A stretch of DNA of 64,000 nucleotides, from positions 12,944,335 to 13,008,334 of the forward strand of contig NC_092669.1 of NCBI RefSeq assembly GCF_032118995.1, in the 5' to 3' direction. The translations under genes and the position numbers were made by a program. Origin of the DNA: Asterias amurensis (taxonomy: Eukaryota; Echinodermata; Asteroidea; Forcipulatida; Asteriidae). The notes beneath the pieces were generated by a model, which worked only from the letters and a program-made list of their open reading frames with translations, had not been told where the DNA came from and searched no databases. This document shows, one piece after another, positions 48,944 through 59,510 of this stretch; positions within the stretch are counted from its first letter, which is position 1; the number at the start of each line of letters is the position of its first letter.

Positions 48944-49324
48944 GCAGTGAACACTATTGGTAATTACTCAAAATAGTTATGAGCATAAAACCTTTCTTGG
49001 TGGCGAGTAATTGGGAGAGGTTGATGGTATTAAACATTGTGAGAAACGGCTCCCTCTGAAGTGCCATAGTTTTTGAGAAAGAAGTAATTTTCCGCGAATT
49101 TGATTTCGAGACCTCAAGTTTAGAATTTGAGGTCTCGAAATCAACCATCTAAACGCACACAACTTCGTGTGACAAGGGTGTTTTTTCTTTCATTATTATC
49201 TCGCAACTTCGATCTTCGATTGAGCTCAAATTTTCACAGGTTTGTTATTTTATGCATATGTTGGGATACACCAACTGTGAAGGCTAGTCTTTGACAATTA
49301 CCAATAGTTTCCACTGCCTTTAAA
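48940..49324. mobile_element. TTAA element copy, second of two adjacent
   Basis: From 'aaaggcagtgaacactattg' to 'ccaatagtttccactgcctt'. It contains the inner palindrome 'gaggtctcgaaatcaa'. The subfamily closely resembles the copy at 58270-58660. Confidence 0.75.
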
Positions 49325-49938
49325 CCTAAATACACTTAGCTGCTTTCCCTATCTAGCTCTAGAGACAATACGCCTTCATCAGTATTCATAATGGGTCCAA
49401 TGACCTTGCATCAGGTATCATCTTTTATTACTCACAATATTTATGCAGGCATTATAAACTAGAGTAAGATATAACAGTTATTATGGTTTATTTATTAACT
49501 GCACTGGCGGCCAAGCAGGCCGAAAAAGTACATTTACAAGTAAAAATAGTTCGTTTAAAAAAATATATTTATATATACATTCATGGTAATGAAGAGCAAT
49601 GGAGAGCTGTTGATTAAAACATTGTGAGAAACGGCTACCTCTGAAGTAACCAATGAAGCTTAAATTTCCATAGGTTCGTTATTTTGTACAGTTAATTTTG
49701 TGCATATGTTAAGATGCACCAAATGAGAAGACTTGTCTTTTACAATTAGGAAACGTACCTTTAATGTTCGAATGTGCATCAGTGGAAGAGGGTTAGAGTA
49801 ACTTTTGATTTTGGCGCTCTATACATGACTTTTGATTATTGATTGACATGTACACGTACAAGGGAAAATTCGTTTATGATTTTATTTTCAAATGGGCGGG
49901 AAACTTATATTAATTCACTTTTATTTTTATCTTTGCAG

Positions 49939-49976
49939 CAATTCATCCCGTTGGGTAAGAACACCAATCAACCATT
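49939..49976 (+). other. inferred 5' untranslated part of LU paralogue B exon
   Basis: An acceptor (atctttgcag) ends at 49938, 38 nt before the ATG, suggesting the coding start lies on an internal exon. Confidence 0.45.
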
Positions 49977-51768
49977 ATGCAAGCAATCCTCGTAGGAATC
50001 TTTTTGGTAGCGGCATGTAAGTAGATTCGGATTACAATCAAATATTTTATCAAAGAATCTTTAAAAAAATTAATAATCCACAAAATTGTTACATTATTTT
50101 AAATAGCATGCTGACCTATATTTTGTATTTTTAGAGAAAAACAAAACATTTTTGTGAGAGTACGAGCATTTTACATAACGTGTTTAGTGGTGCATTTAAA
50201 GCCACCGGACACTATTTGTATAACTTTTCAAAATAATTGTTAGTATAAAAACTTACCTGACAACGAGCAATGGTAGTATCAAACCCTGTGAGAAAAGGCT
50301 GCCAACGAAATTATGAGAAAGAAGTAATTTCCCAGTAAAATAATATTCAAATTGATTTCGAAACCCCACGCGTGAGGTCTCGAAATCAAGCATACGAAAG
50401 CTTACAACTTCGTGCGCCAACGGTGTTTTTCATTTATAATTCTCTTGCAAATTCGATGACCAATTAGTTTTTTGTTAGCCCAAATTTGCACAGGTTTGTT
50501 TTGTATGCATATGGTGAATATACTGCTTTGACAATATTACCAAAGGTCAACCCCCTCAACACTCATCAAAACTCCCAATAGTTCTGCCACAGGCCAACTA
50601 CATACGCCCTATCTTACAAGACTCACAAATCATTGAGGCTGGACACTATCACCCTCTCCCCAGGAAACTCAGATGTCGATTGAAAAATATTATACTCCAA
50701 TAGGGCCTACACAAACCCAAACCAGAGCAAGAATCTTAGGAATTTAATTGTACCCCCCTTAAACTTGTTATACCTGCTCGCTCAAGCCTAGTCATGAATA
50801 TTCATTGTTCAAAATAACCAATCAAAAACCCATATTGAAGTCACATTACTTCTATGCATATATAAGATGGCTCACCAAGTTTAAGGAATTTTAAGGCGCG
50901 GTTTGGCCACTCAACATAAACACTTGTTATCCTACAAGACACAACTTAAAATTATACTTCATGCATTACGGCCATTCACATAATATATTACGTTACTCTT
51001 TTAACCATTATTTCTGAAGTAATTTGCCACTTTTATTTCACTCAGTGACAAAATGGTAAGAGTGGTTGTAGATCTGAGTCCATTACAGTGTGACGTCATG
51101 TTTATATTACAGTCTGCGGTGCCGATGCTACAATGCAATGCTACAATTGCACACTGGTCTCTATGACGTTCAGCGGTCAAGAAACGCAAGTTGGTGAGAA
51201 AGGATGTCAGGATCCTTTCAACGATTCAAACATCCAACTTGTACCATGTGAGACATCGTGCGTGGTAAGAAAGACAACTCGACCTCTTTTAATAGATGTA
51301 TTATGGCGCTCTCGTTTAGAGTAGCTCCTGTTCGTATTCCGGAGGCCATTTTGTTTTCCTTAGTATAGAACTTCCATCCTTAAAGAAATAACTGATTGTA
51401 GGGCATTAAAGATGCACATTTTCTATTTCGAATCTGCCACCTCTCAAACAGGAATTTTCTTTTGCAAGATCATGATTTTTGTATCCTGTATAAATATATT
51501 TAAACAAATAAATAACTAAATAATTGAGTTATTTTATTTTTACTTTGTGTATTAGAAATCCATTTCCGAAGGAAGCATGCCCTCTATCAGGCGATGGTGC
51601 TACGACGAACCTTCACTCCCAACATGCACGCAAATGGAAAATTTTGAAATTTTGGGTATGACTGTGAGTCAATATTGCTGCACTGGAGACAAATGTAACA
51701 GTGCTGGAGCGATTGGGTTGAGTCTAATCCTTGGGATGACTGCCGCAATTACTGCTCTTCTTTTTTAG
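49977..51768 (+). CDS. secreted/GPI-anchored three-finger (Ly6/uPAR, LU) protein, paralogue B
   Basis: Three exons, 49977-50016, 51113-51264 and 51556-51768 (405 nt, 134 residues). MQAILVGIFLVAAFCGADA is the signal peptide. The LU cysteines follow: CYNCTL, GCQDPFND, PCETSCV, RWCYDE, TCTQM and YCCTGDKCN. A C-terminal hydrophobic stretch (GAIGLSLILGMTAAITALLF) ends the protein, as expected of a GPI signal. Exon 2 is 152 nt, exactly as in paralogue A, and ends on the same Cys-Val codon; exon 1 ends in phase 1 in both. The CxDPFN and final CCxxxxCN match the invertebrate LU pattern. Target and role unknown. Intron 1 carries a TTAA element (50198-50560). Confidence 0.88.
50198..50560. mobile_element. 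decayed TTAA element copy in intron 1 of LU paralogue B
   Basis: It begins 'aaagccaccggacactattt', keeps the internal order of the family, and fades near 'gacaatattaccaaaggtca'. Confidence 0.6.
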
Positions 51769-51867
51769 TGACGTATACTAAAGCGGTCTTTCACAACGTA
51801 ACTTCCATCTGAAATCAATATGCACAAGTATACATTTCATTCGATAACTAATTAAGTAGAAATGGGG

Positions 51868-51998
51868 GCTTTTTGAACGCTTGGTGGCGGCAGACTTAAT
51901 ACGTAAATTCCATTGCTCTCGTGCGTATGCGCAGAACTACGTTAACAATTTAAATTTACATAGTATGTCTGCTGCCACCTAGCGTTCAAGCTGAGTCT
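51868..51998. mobile_element. palindromic element with 'GGTGGCAGCAGACTTA' ends, copy 2
   Basis: 'gaacgcttggtggcggcaga' at the left is inverted in 'tctgctgccacctagcgttc' at the right, about 100 bp past the stop of LU paralogue B and possibly inside its 3' UTR. Confidence 0.75.
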
Positions 51999-52044
51999 TT
52001 TGTGATAATAATTGAATTACAACACTTTGAACACAACTCTTTAA

Positions 52045-52050
52045 AATAAA
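52045..52050 (+). promoter_or_regulatory. possible poly(A) signal of LU paralogue B
   Basis: aataaa 277 nt past the stop codon. Confidence 0.4.
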
Positions 52051-52303
52051 GCTTTGATGTGAACAGACAGCTATTTATAGTATACTTCAATCATATCTGT
52101 GTAGTGTAATAGTTATCAGCAAGTGCGGAGATTTCATTGTTTAAATCGTCTAATTTTATTGACATTATTTGGGAAATGTCAAGTCCATTTGCTTTTCGTT
52201 TCAAGAGACTAAGTTAAACTCCTTATCTAGCTCAAAGTTCACAAAGTCCTTATCTCTAGTAGTTTAAGGACTGGAAAGTGTCTTAACAGGCTAGAAATTG
52301 GGT

Positions 52304-52439
52304 GACTTTTAGGACGCTTGGTGGCAGCAGACTTACCACGTCAATCCATTGGTTCTCGGTTATGTGCGCATGCTCAGAACTACGTAAAAAATAAAAATTT
52401 ATCTGGTATATCTGCTGCCACCTAGCGTTGAAAAGTCTC
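52304..52439. mobile_element. palindromic element with 'GGTGGCAGCAGACTTA' ends, copy 3
   Basis: From 'gacttttaggacgcttggtg' to 'cacctagcgttgaaaagtct'. It shares the internal 'atgctcagaactacgt' with copy 2, 300 bp away. Confidence 0.75.
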
Positions 52440-53388
52440 TTAATTGAGGTTTATGGTGTCTCTTCTATCTATTGGAGGAAACATTCAACTAAAACCAAAC
52501 ACTCAAACTGAAGCTTAGCATTTGCCATCCACATTGAGTTGTACACCATGACATTGACATGTACATAGTCAATTGAAGACAATATTTCTAACAAAAGAGA
52601 TAAAATTAAGTAAAAGTGTGGTATTTAAACCATCTTAAAACATCCGCTATATGCCATAATGGATATTACTCGGCTTTGACTTAAAATAAACTTAACAAAA
52701 TGTGCAACTCAATATGAAATTGAAGTGTCAGTAATTTTAAGACATGATAAAAATGAAAAATGATGCATTGTATACAAATTGTTGTTTTAAGCAAGGCATA
52801 ATATGCCATTTTTTATAGTTCCTGTTTTGTCTTTATGTGTAACACACAGCACTGGTAACACTATGTTTATACTGACTTTTTATTGTAGACTAGCTTGTTT
52901 TTTTACCCTGTGTAATTGTTGTTGAAGCGATTAACTACAGTCTCAATAAAACAACATTTATTATCAATGTTGATCTCATTCTTCTTGATTTGTTCAAATT
53001 ATTGATTTGTAAAAACCTGGATTGATGACGTGAGCCCTGGAAATACACGCAGGCCTCCGATGTAATGGCTTCTGTTGCCCCTGGTCTCGGCCTTGGTGCA
53101 CCTTCAATTATTTCCCATTGATTTCCCCATAAGAAGTGAGTGCCCCATGAAAATGGCCTTGCCCTTTCAACATGTTCTAAGATGAAATTCCACGCCATTG
53201 ATGTCCAACATATTTGTGAATAAATTTGATATAAAATGAACAACTTTAATTTGATATCATTGTATAATAATATTGACAATAATATTTCCCAAAACAACAC
53301 AGGAAAGACAGAAATTGCCATAATTGTCAAATTTGAGTAAAATGTCAATATAGAATTTGAAACTATACAGCGTTAACAGAAAACGCAA

Positions 53389-53508
53389 TTGATTATGCAG
53401 CAGCGTCCGGGCGGACACGATTGCATATGCAGAACCGTCCGGCGGACATTATTGCATATGCAATACTGTCCTCCGGATAGTATTGCATAGAGGACATAAT
53501 TGCATGCG
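53389..53508. repeat. about 31-bp tandem array of GTCC/GGAC hairpins separated by ATTGCATATGCA
   Basis: Three and a half units: each has a small inverted repeat (gtccgggcggac, gtccggcggac, gtcctccggat) between 'attgcatatgca'-type spacers, themselves palindromic (tgcatatgca). Confidence 0.7.
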
Positions 53509-53619
53509 ACACCGGTGCTAGAACAATGCCAGCCCTGGCGGTCTTACATTTTCGTATTATACTACAGTATTATACTACGTTATAGTACTGTAGCTGTATA
53601 CAGAGAGGAAGAGTCTTAT

Positions 53620-53878
53620 TATAGCAAAGATAATAGAGCGCCGAGATGCGGAACTCTGGCTGAAACGTGAAATCGCACTGGACGCCATTTCGGCAAGTAA
53701 CTATTTTGATACAACAATAGATCAGTGCAGTTCAGTGCAGACAATGACCATTCCTATCAATGGGAAACAAAATATCCACTTGCTGAAATGGCGCCCATGC
53801 ATATTTCACGTTAAACAATAGATAAAGCTTCAGTTCCCCATCTTGCGCCTTGCGGCGCTCTCTATAATCTTTGCTATA
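53620..53878. mobile_element. 259-bp palindromic element with 'TATAGCAAAGAT' ends
   Basis: The left 'tatagcaaagataatagagc' mirrors the right 'gctctctataatctttgcta'. Inner blocks acgccatttcggcaag / cttgctgaaatggcgc are also inverted. The TA at each end suggests a Tc1/mariner-type target. Confidence 0.75.
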
Positions 53879-55399
53879 CAGGGCTAGGACAAGGCTAGGT
53901 TGTTGCACCCGCATTCACACCATGCAAAGTTTCAAGCACTCAACACCCATGCACCCACAGTGGTCTAGTCATCTTTGCTGTACCCGTGGTGGTAGTCGAT
54001 ATCTAACTATTTAGGTTTCTAATCCATAAAGAATGCTATGAATGTCTTTGGTTTCTTAGTTGCTATGGCAAAAAAAACTATTATCTTTCACAAGTAAACA
54101 GTCATTGCGCCCACGTTCGGAAAATGCTTCCTATTTCATTTGCAGCAGTCGCAGTTTTGCGTAAAATGAGCTAGGAGGGCACATTTTCCAAAAATCATAT
54201 AGAGTAAATCCAGTCATGTTACAACATAAAAACATTATGAACGAAGGATGCTTTATTGTAATAACAAAAACCATGTAAGAATTTACGGTGTATCAATGGT
54301 ACTTCGACAATGCACTCCGGATGTCAAAAATAAGGAAGGCGAACCATTCTAAAAACAGTATAAAAAAAAATCGATTTTAATGAGCAAGACAGACAGACAA
54401 TCCCCAGCAAGTTTGAACTTTAAGATTTGTTTTCTTATATAAATCCTTCTCCAGCAGTTTGAACTAACAACCTGCCAAGAATGTTGCAATGAAAGTTCAT
54501 GCCAAGCAAGGAAAATTGAAAACAGCAGCTGTGAACAGTTTTATATAGAGTCTATTCTCTATTATGGTTCTATAACTTCTACCAAACGAGACCCAACAAC
54601 TCATGAGGGATAAAGCAACCTGGCACCATCATCAAAGCTGCTTCTTTTATTCCGTCCAAGGAAGGACGATGATGATTTAACTTCTTCCATCTTATGGTAG
54701 ACTCACCCCAAGTGTTCATGAGACACTTTATCATTAGTTTTTCCTCTAACTTAATTAGTATTTCAACCTCATAATTTATAGAGCAAGTTTGATCTTTCGA
54801 TTTTAGAAATTTTTTCTCATAATCCACCTATGCATGGTTTGAACTTTCGTTACTAAGAACCTTTTCTAATACCTCTTCTATAACTTTCGCTTTTCTTAAT
54901 CCTAGGTTTTAAAGAGTTTTTATCACAATTGATCTTTACAATTAACTAATTTTTTCGTTTTTAAGAAGTTGTTCGTATAACTGTAATATAGTAATGCTGA
55001 ATAATGACCGTCCTTCGTTGTTCATCCAACTTGCCTCATAATCTCCCTCAAACGAAGTTTGAACTTTGGATTTTTAAGAATTTGTTCCCATAATCCCCCT
55101 TTAGCAAGTTTGAACTTTGCTTTTAAAGAAATACAACAAACTTCTCAAGAGTGTTTATTCTGAAAGTTCATGCCAAGCAAGTTCAATTGCTCACAGCTGT
55201 GCATTTTATACAATAAGGCATCGTCAAATAACGCTGTTACTGTGCAATACTCACCATTTCTATATATTATTTTGTCAATAAATTAACAAATCTATCACAT
55301 CCGTGATCCAATGCTGGAGTATTGAGCATCCGTGAGATACTGCTGGAGTATTGAGCTTGAGTGTTTTTAGTTGCTTTCTGGTTTTTGAGATTTAACACA

Positions 55400-55550
55400 G
55401 GGTGCGTTCGTTTATCTTCCCTGGGTCGACCCGGTGTGTGGCGGGTTTTTTTTCCACGACGAACGTGGGTAATTATCTGCACACGTTTGTCCTGGGAAAA
55501 AAACACGCCACACACCGGGGTCGACCCAGGGAAGCTAAACGAACGCACCC
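55400..55550. mobile_element. 151-bp palindromic element with 'GGGTGCGTTCGTTTA' ends, copy 1
   Basis: The arms 'gggtgcgttcgtttatcttc' and 'gaagctaaacgaacgcaccc' are inverted and the whole element folds on itself (cacaccggg/cccggtgtgtg, then 'aattatctgcacacg'). Confidence 0.8.
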
Positions 55551-55585
55551 ATTGTTAAGTTTGAGTAAATTCGGTACGTAGCGGT

Positions 55586-55697
55586 GAATGAGGTGCATGC
55601 TGGTCTAGCTAGCGAATAAGTTTGATCGCTAGCTAGACCAGCATGCACCTCATTTAACAGTTAGCGCTTGCGCAATGGGTATTTGCCATACGGTCTA
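55586..55697. mobile_element. hairpin element with 'aggtgcatgctggtctagct', relative of 61203-61359
   Basis: 'gaggtgcatgctggtctagc' and its inverse form a stem of about 28 bp, followed by 'agcgcttgcgcaatgggtat' and 'ggtctatgt', which the 61.2-kb copy also carries. Confidence 0.65.
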
Positions 55698-56386
55698 TGT
55701 GACATGTCATGTACGCAGGTCAAGTCGTTTATAGTGTAGATTTACGCTACTTTGTGAATTCAAAGCCGCGGGGTGCTTGCGTAAAGAGCCTTGAGACAAG
55801 GCTATATGGGGGTCAGTGGTCCGCTGTTGTTCTGCTCCATCATCGCATTCCATGCTTGATATGAAACCCGCGGCATTCTGGTGGTCAGACCAACTCAAGG
55901 TTGCAGCCCCCGACTTCACCACCCCCCCCCCCCCCCGGCAGCTGCGTGCATACTCTAAATGTTTTAAACTGACTAAAAGGAAAACCATCCAACTTCGAGG
56001 CATGTTTTGCGGATCATTATATTCTACTTCATGAACCAACTCAACCGATCCAAGGCAACGCGTCCCTTTAAGTTCCAGTAGTCTACTAGGAACTGACCAG
56101 GGGGCTCTGAATGCTTTAAGATGCCTGCTTCGTAGACTTGTTGTCTCAAGGCTCTTTACGTCTCAATGGTACTTCACTTAGCTATGTAATAATATTATAC
56201 ACACTGGGCCTACCGAAGGGGGTAACACAAGTTCCGCAGCCGTAATCATATTCGGACACATTCCGACCCCTACAACTATGTAACCCTAAACCCTAAGCCC
56301 TACTGTATCAATCATGAGGGCCAGGGTCGGAACACTGTTCACCTTTTACTCCGACACCTGTATATGTACATGTATAACCCTATAAT

Positions 56387-56630
56387 GAGTGCGTTCGTTT
56401 AGCTTCCCCTTGGTCGACCCCGTGCTCACTCAGGGTGAGCCCCTGACAAGAGCTAATCGAACGATCACACTCACCCCTTCGTGGTGAATTAATCTTGCAC
56501 ATCGGGTCACCCCAAGTGACCCACTCCACCAGCAGGGCACCGGGGGCTGACCCGGGTAAGCCCCGTCAAAGCTATTCGAACGTACCGGGGCAGACCGGGG
56601 TCGACCCAGGGAAGCTAAACGAACGCACCC
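56387..56630. mobile_element. 244-bp element with 'GTGCGTTCGTTTAGCTTC' ends, copy 2
   Basis: The left 'gagtgcgttcgtttagcttc' and right 'gaagctaaacgaacgcaccc' are shared with 55400-55550, but the interior is longer and different. Confidence 0.75.
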
Positions 56631-56658
56631 ATTGTAAGGTCAGGAGATATTCGGAACT

Positions 56659-57545
56659 GCTTTCTATGGTGGCCCTGAAGGGACATCGCATAACGCAAAC
56701 GTGTGCGCACACGTATGCAATGTCGTGAAACAAATCGCAAATATATGCGCACACGTATACAATATCGTGAAACAGTTCGCAAATATGTGCGCACACGTTT
56801 GCAATGTCGTGAAACAATTCGCGAATATGTGCGCACACGTATGCAATGTCGTGAAACAATTCGCGAATATGTGCGCACACGTATGCAATGTCGTGAAACA
56901 AATCGCGAATATGTGCGCTCACGTATGCAATCTCGTGAACCAAATCGTGAATATGTGCGCACACGAATGCGATTTGTTTTGCAATGTCGTGAATTTTATT
57001 GCATACCATGTTGCATACCATTAGGATGATGTCATAGTTGTGGATAATTTGTTACCGATCCAGCAGGCTCCCTCTGTAAAGCATGTGTATACCCAGGAAC
57101 TTGGCACCAGGCCAAGGAAGACCACCCGCCTCGCTTGCCTCACAACAAAGACTACTGCTGCAATGACTACCGCTTATCTCACTGTTGGAAAGAAACCTCC
57201 CAGATCACTAGACATTTTATTCAAAGGTATGCAACATGGTATGCAATAAAATTCACGACATCGCAAATAATATTCGCAGACGTGTGCGCACATATTCGCG
57301 AATTGTTTCACGACATTGCATACGTGTGCGCACATATTTGCGAATTGTTTCACGACATTGCATACGTGTGCGCACATATTCGCGAATTGTTTCACGACAT
57401 TGCATACGTGTGCGCACATATTCGCGAATTGTTTCACGACATTGCATACGTGTGCGCACATATTCGCGAATAGTATCACGACACTGCATTCGTGTGCGCA
57501 CACGTTTGCGATATGCGATGTCCCTTCAGGGCCACCATAGCTTTC
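56659..57545. mobile_element. 875-bp foldback element with arms of 42-bp tandem repeats
   Basis: The element is 56665-57539. The outer ends 'tatggtggccctgaagggac' are inverted copies. Each arm consists of 42-bp units ('tgcgcacacgtatgcaatgt' then 'cgtgaaacaattcgcgaata'), seven in the left arm (to 57019) and six in the right (from 57226). The central 206 bp is unique. A 6-bp direct repeat 'gctttc' flanks it (56659-56664, 57540-57545). Long frames on both strands arise because 42 is a multiple of 3. Confidence 0.85.
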
Positions 57546-57689
57546 GGAACACAGGGGTCAGGGAATATGGAACAGCCACCCACGAGATCATTTAATGCAT
57601 AACATCGGTACATTGCGATCATTCTCGCGCTCAGGGCTCGTGCTTATCTGCTCAAATGCCCCCCCCCCCCTCCATCTTAAACCATCTTA

Positions 57690-58045
57690 AAGGCACTGGA
57701 CTCATCTTAAAGACACTGGACCCTATTGGTAATACTGTTAAAGATCAGTCTTCTCACTTGGTGTATCCCAACATATTTTACATAAAATAACAAACCTGTT
57801 AAAATTTGGTCTCAATTGGTCGTCGAGAAAAAACCCATGTCGCACAAGTTGTGTGCTTTCAGATGCCTTGAGTTCGAGACCCCGATCAGCTGAAGTCTTT
57901 CAATTCAAATATTATAGTGGGAAATACCTCTTTCTCAAAAACTACGTTACTTCAGGGAGAGCCGTTTCTCACCATGCTTCATACTATCAACAGCTTTTCA
58001 CTGCTCGAATTACCAAGCTAGCTGTATGCTAACAATTATTTGTTT
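57690..58045. mobile_element. TTAA element copy
   Basis: It starts after a repeated 'catcttaaaggcactggac' and carries the family's internal blocks. The right end fades at 'gtatgctaacaattatttg'. Confidence 0.65.
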
Positions 58046-58269
58046 CTTTATTTTTAAAACTTGAGTGGCTTCATTTAATTCATACTGCGAACAAATAAAA
58101 GTAATGCCTCAAATGAAGCAGATGGTTTTTGATCAAAGGTCTATCAGGTGTTTATGATTACTTTTTAATTAGATGCTGGTAAATTGTCATCGTATTATGC
58201 GGGGAAAAACATAGGTCAATAATCATATACGATTATACCAAGCGTTGCTTTGGGCTAGAGTGCCATATA

Positions 58270-58660
58270 AAAGGCAGTGGACACTATTGGTAATTTGCCA
58301 AAGACTAGCCTTCACAGTTAGTGTATCTCAACATATGCATAAAATAACAAACCTTTGAAAATTTGAGCTCAATCGGTCATCGAACTTGCGAGATAATAAT
58401 GCAAGAAAGAAAAACACCCTTGTCACACGAAGTTGTGTGCGTTTAGATGGTTGATTTTGAGACCTCAAGTTCTAAATCTGAGGTCTCGAAATCAAATTTT
58501 TGGAAAATTACTTCTTTCTCGAAAACTATGGCACTCTTCAGAGGGAGCCGTTTATCACGATGTTTTATACCATCAACCTCTCCCCATTACTCGTCACCAA
58601 GAAAGGTTTTATGCTCATAATTATTTTGAGTATTTGCCAATAGTGTCCACTGCCTTTGAC
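58270..58660. mobile_element. full-length TTAA element copy
   Basis: The left end is 'aaaggcagtggacactattg', the right 'ccaatagtgtccactgcctt'. It carries the inner palindrome 'gacctcaagttctaaatctg..gaggtctc' and closely matches 48940-49324 in opposite orientation. Confidence 0.8.
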
Positions 58661-58871
58661 CGCGAATAATAAGCATGCATGCAATAATTATTATAATGAG
58701 ACGCGTGCGTGTAAAAAGGCAGCACTCGGGCCATTGACCTCGCATTCTATTTATAGAAAGGACGATAAAGTGTAGCTTCATTGTTGAATTATGTATAATT
58801 ATATAGGCGCATTGAGGAATAAGTGATTCATAATGTACCTTATAAATGCTGTTTATTATTATTATTTATTA

Positions 58872-59510
58872 TTATTCGTGGAGAGAATAAACGAGAAAGT
58901 GTAGATTCGTGGATAGAATGTACGAGAAGGTGTAGATTCGTAGATAGAATGTATGAGAAAGTGTAGATTCGTGAGATAAAATGTACGAGAAAGTGTTACG
59001 CGGATAGGAAAATGTGTAGATTCTTGGATATAGTGGACAAGAAAGGGCAGATTCGTAGATATAATGTATGAGAAGGTGTAGATTCGTGGATAGAATAAGC
59101 GAGAAAGGGTAGATTTGTGGATAGAGTGTACGAGAAGGTGTAGATTCGTGGATAGAATATAAGCGAGAAAGGGTAGATTTGTGGATAGAGTGTACGAGAA
59201 GGTGTAGATTCGTGGATAGAATATAAGCGAGAAAGGGTAGATTCGTGGATAGAGTGTACGAGAAAGGGTAGATTCGTGGATATAATGTATGAGAAGGTGT
59301 AGATTCGTGGATAGAATAAGCGAGAAAGGGTAGATTTGTGGATAGAGTGTACGAGAAAGGGTAGATTCGTGGATATAATGTACGAGAAAATCTGTTTCTA
59401 CCTCCATGGTATAATAGGTTCGTGCGGGATAGAATGTAGATTCGTGGATAGAATGTATAAGAAAGTGTAGATTCGTGGATAGAATGACAGTACGAGAAAG
59501 TGTAGATTAT
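58872..59510. repeat. about 32-bp minisatellite with 64-bp higher-order unit
   Basis: About 20 copies of 'gtgtagattcgtggatagaa' plus 'tgtacgagaa'. A dimer of two variants repeats at 64 bp (for example 59156 and 59220). The 216- and 181-residue minus frames are translations of this array (YPRIYTFSYTLSTNLPF repeats). Confidence 0.9.

Larger units (their letters stand above)
37943..49938. other. 12-kb interval between divergent LU paralogues A and B, repeat-rich
   Basis: Elements are listed separately. Other content: a 'ccctttcac...cttgctaaa' repeat at about 43862-44050 (relative at 59960-60125), a duplicated block (45130-45215 and 45389-45475, 'tgttgcaacac..gcaacgagat'), a t/c-rich run of tttcttcgt repeats at 46390-46570, partial TTAA elements at 42400-42726 and 44713-44985, and a relative of the 14192 element at about 47680-47860. 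39000-40250 and 46600-47400 show nothing recognisable. No coding exon was found. Confidence 0.45.

Noticed and set aside
56572-57595. Several 75-150-codon frames on both strands around 56.6-57.6 kb
   Set aside because: They come from the 42-bp repeat of the foldback element, which is stop-free in many frames.
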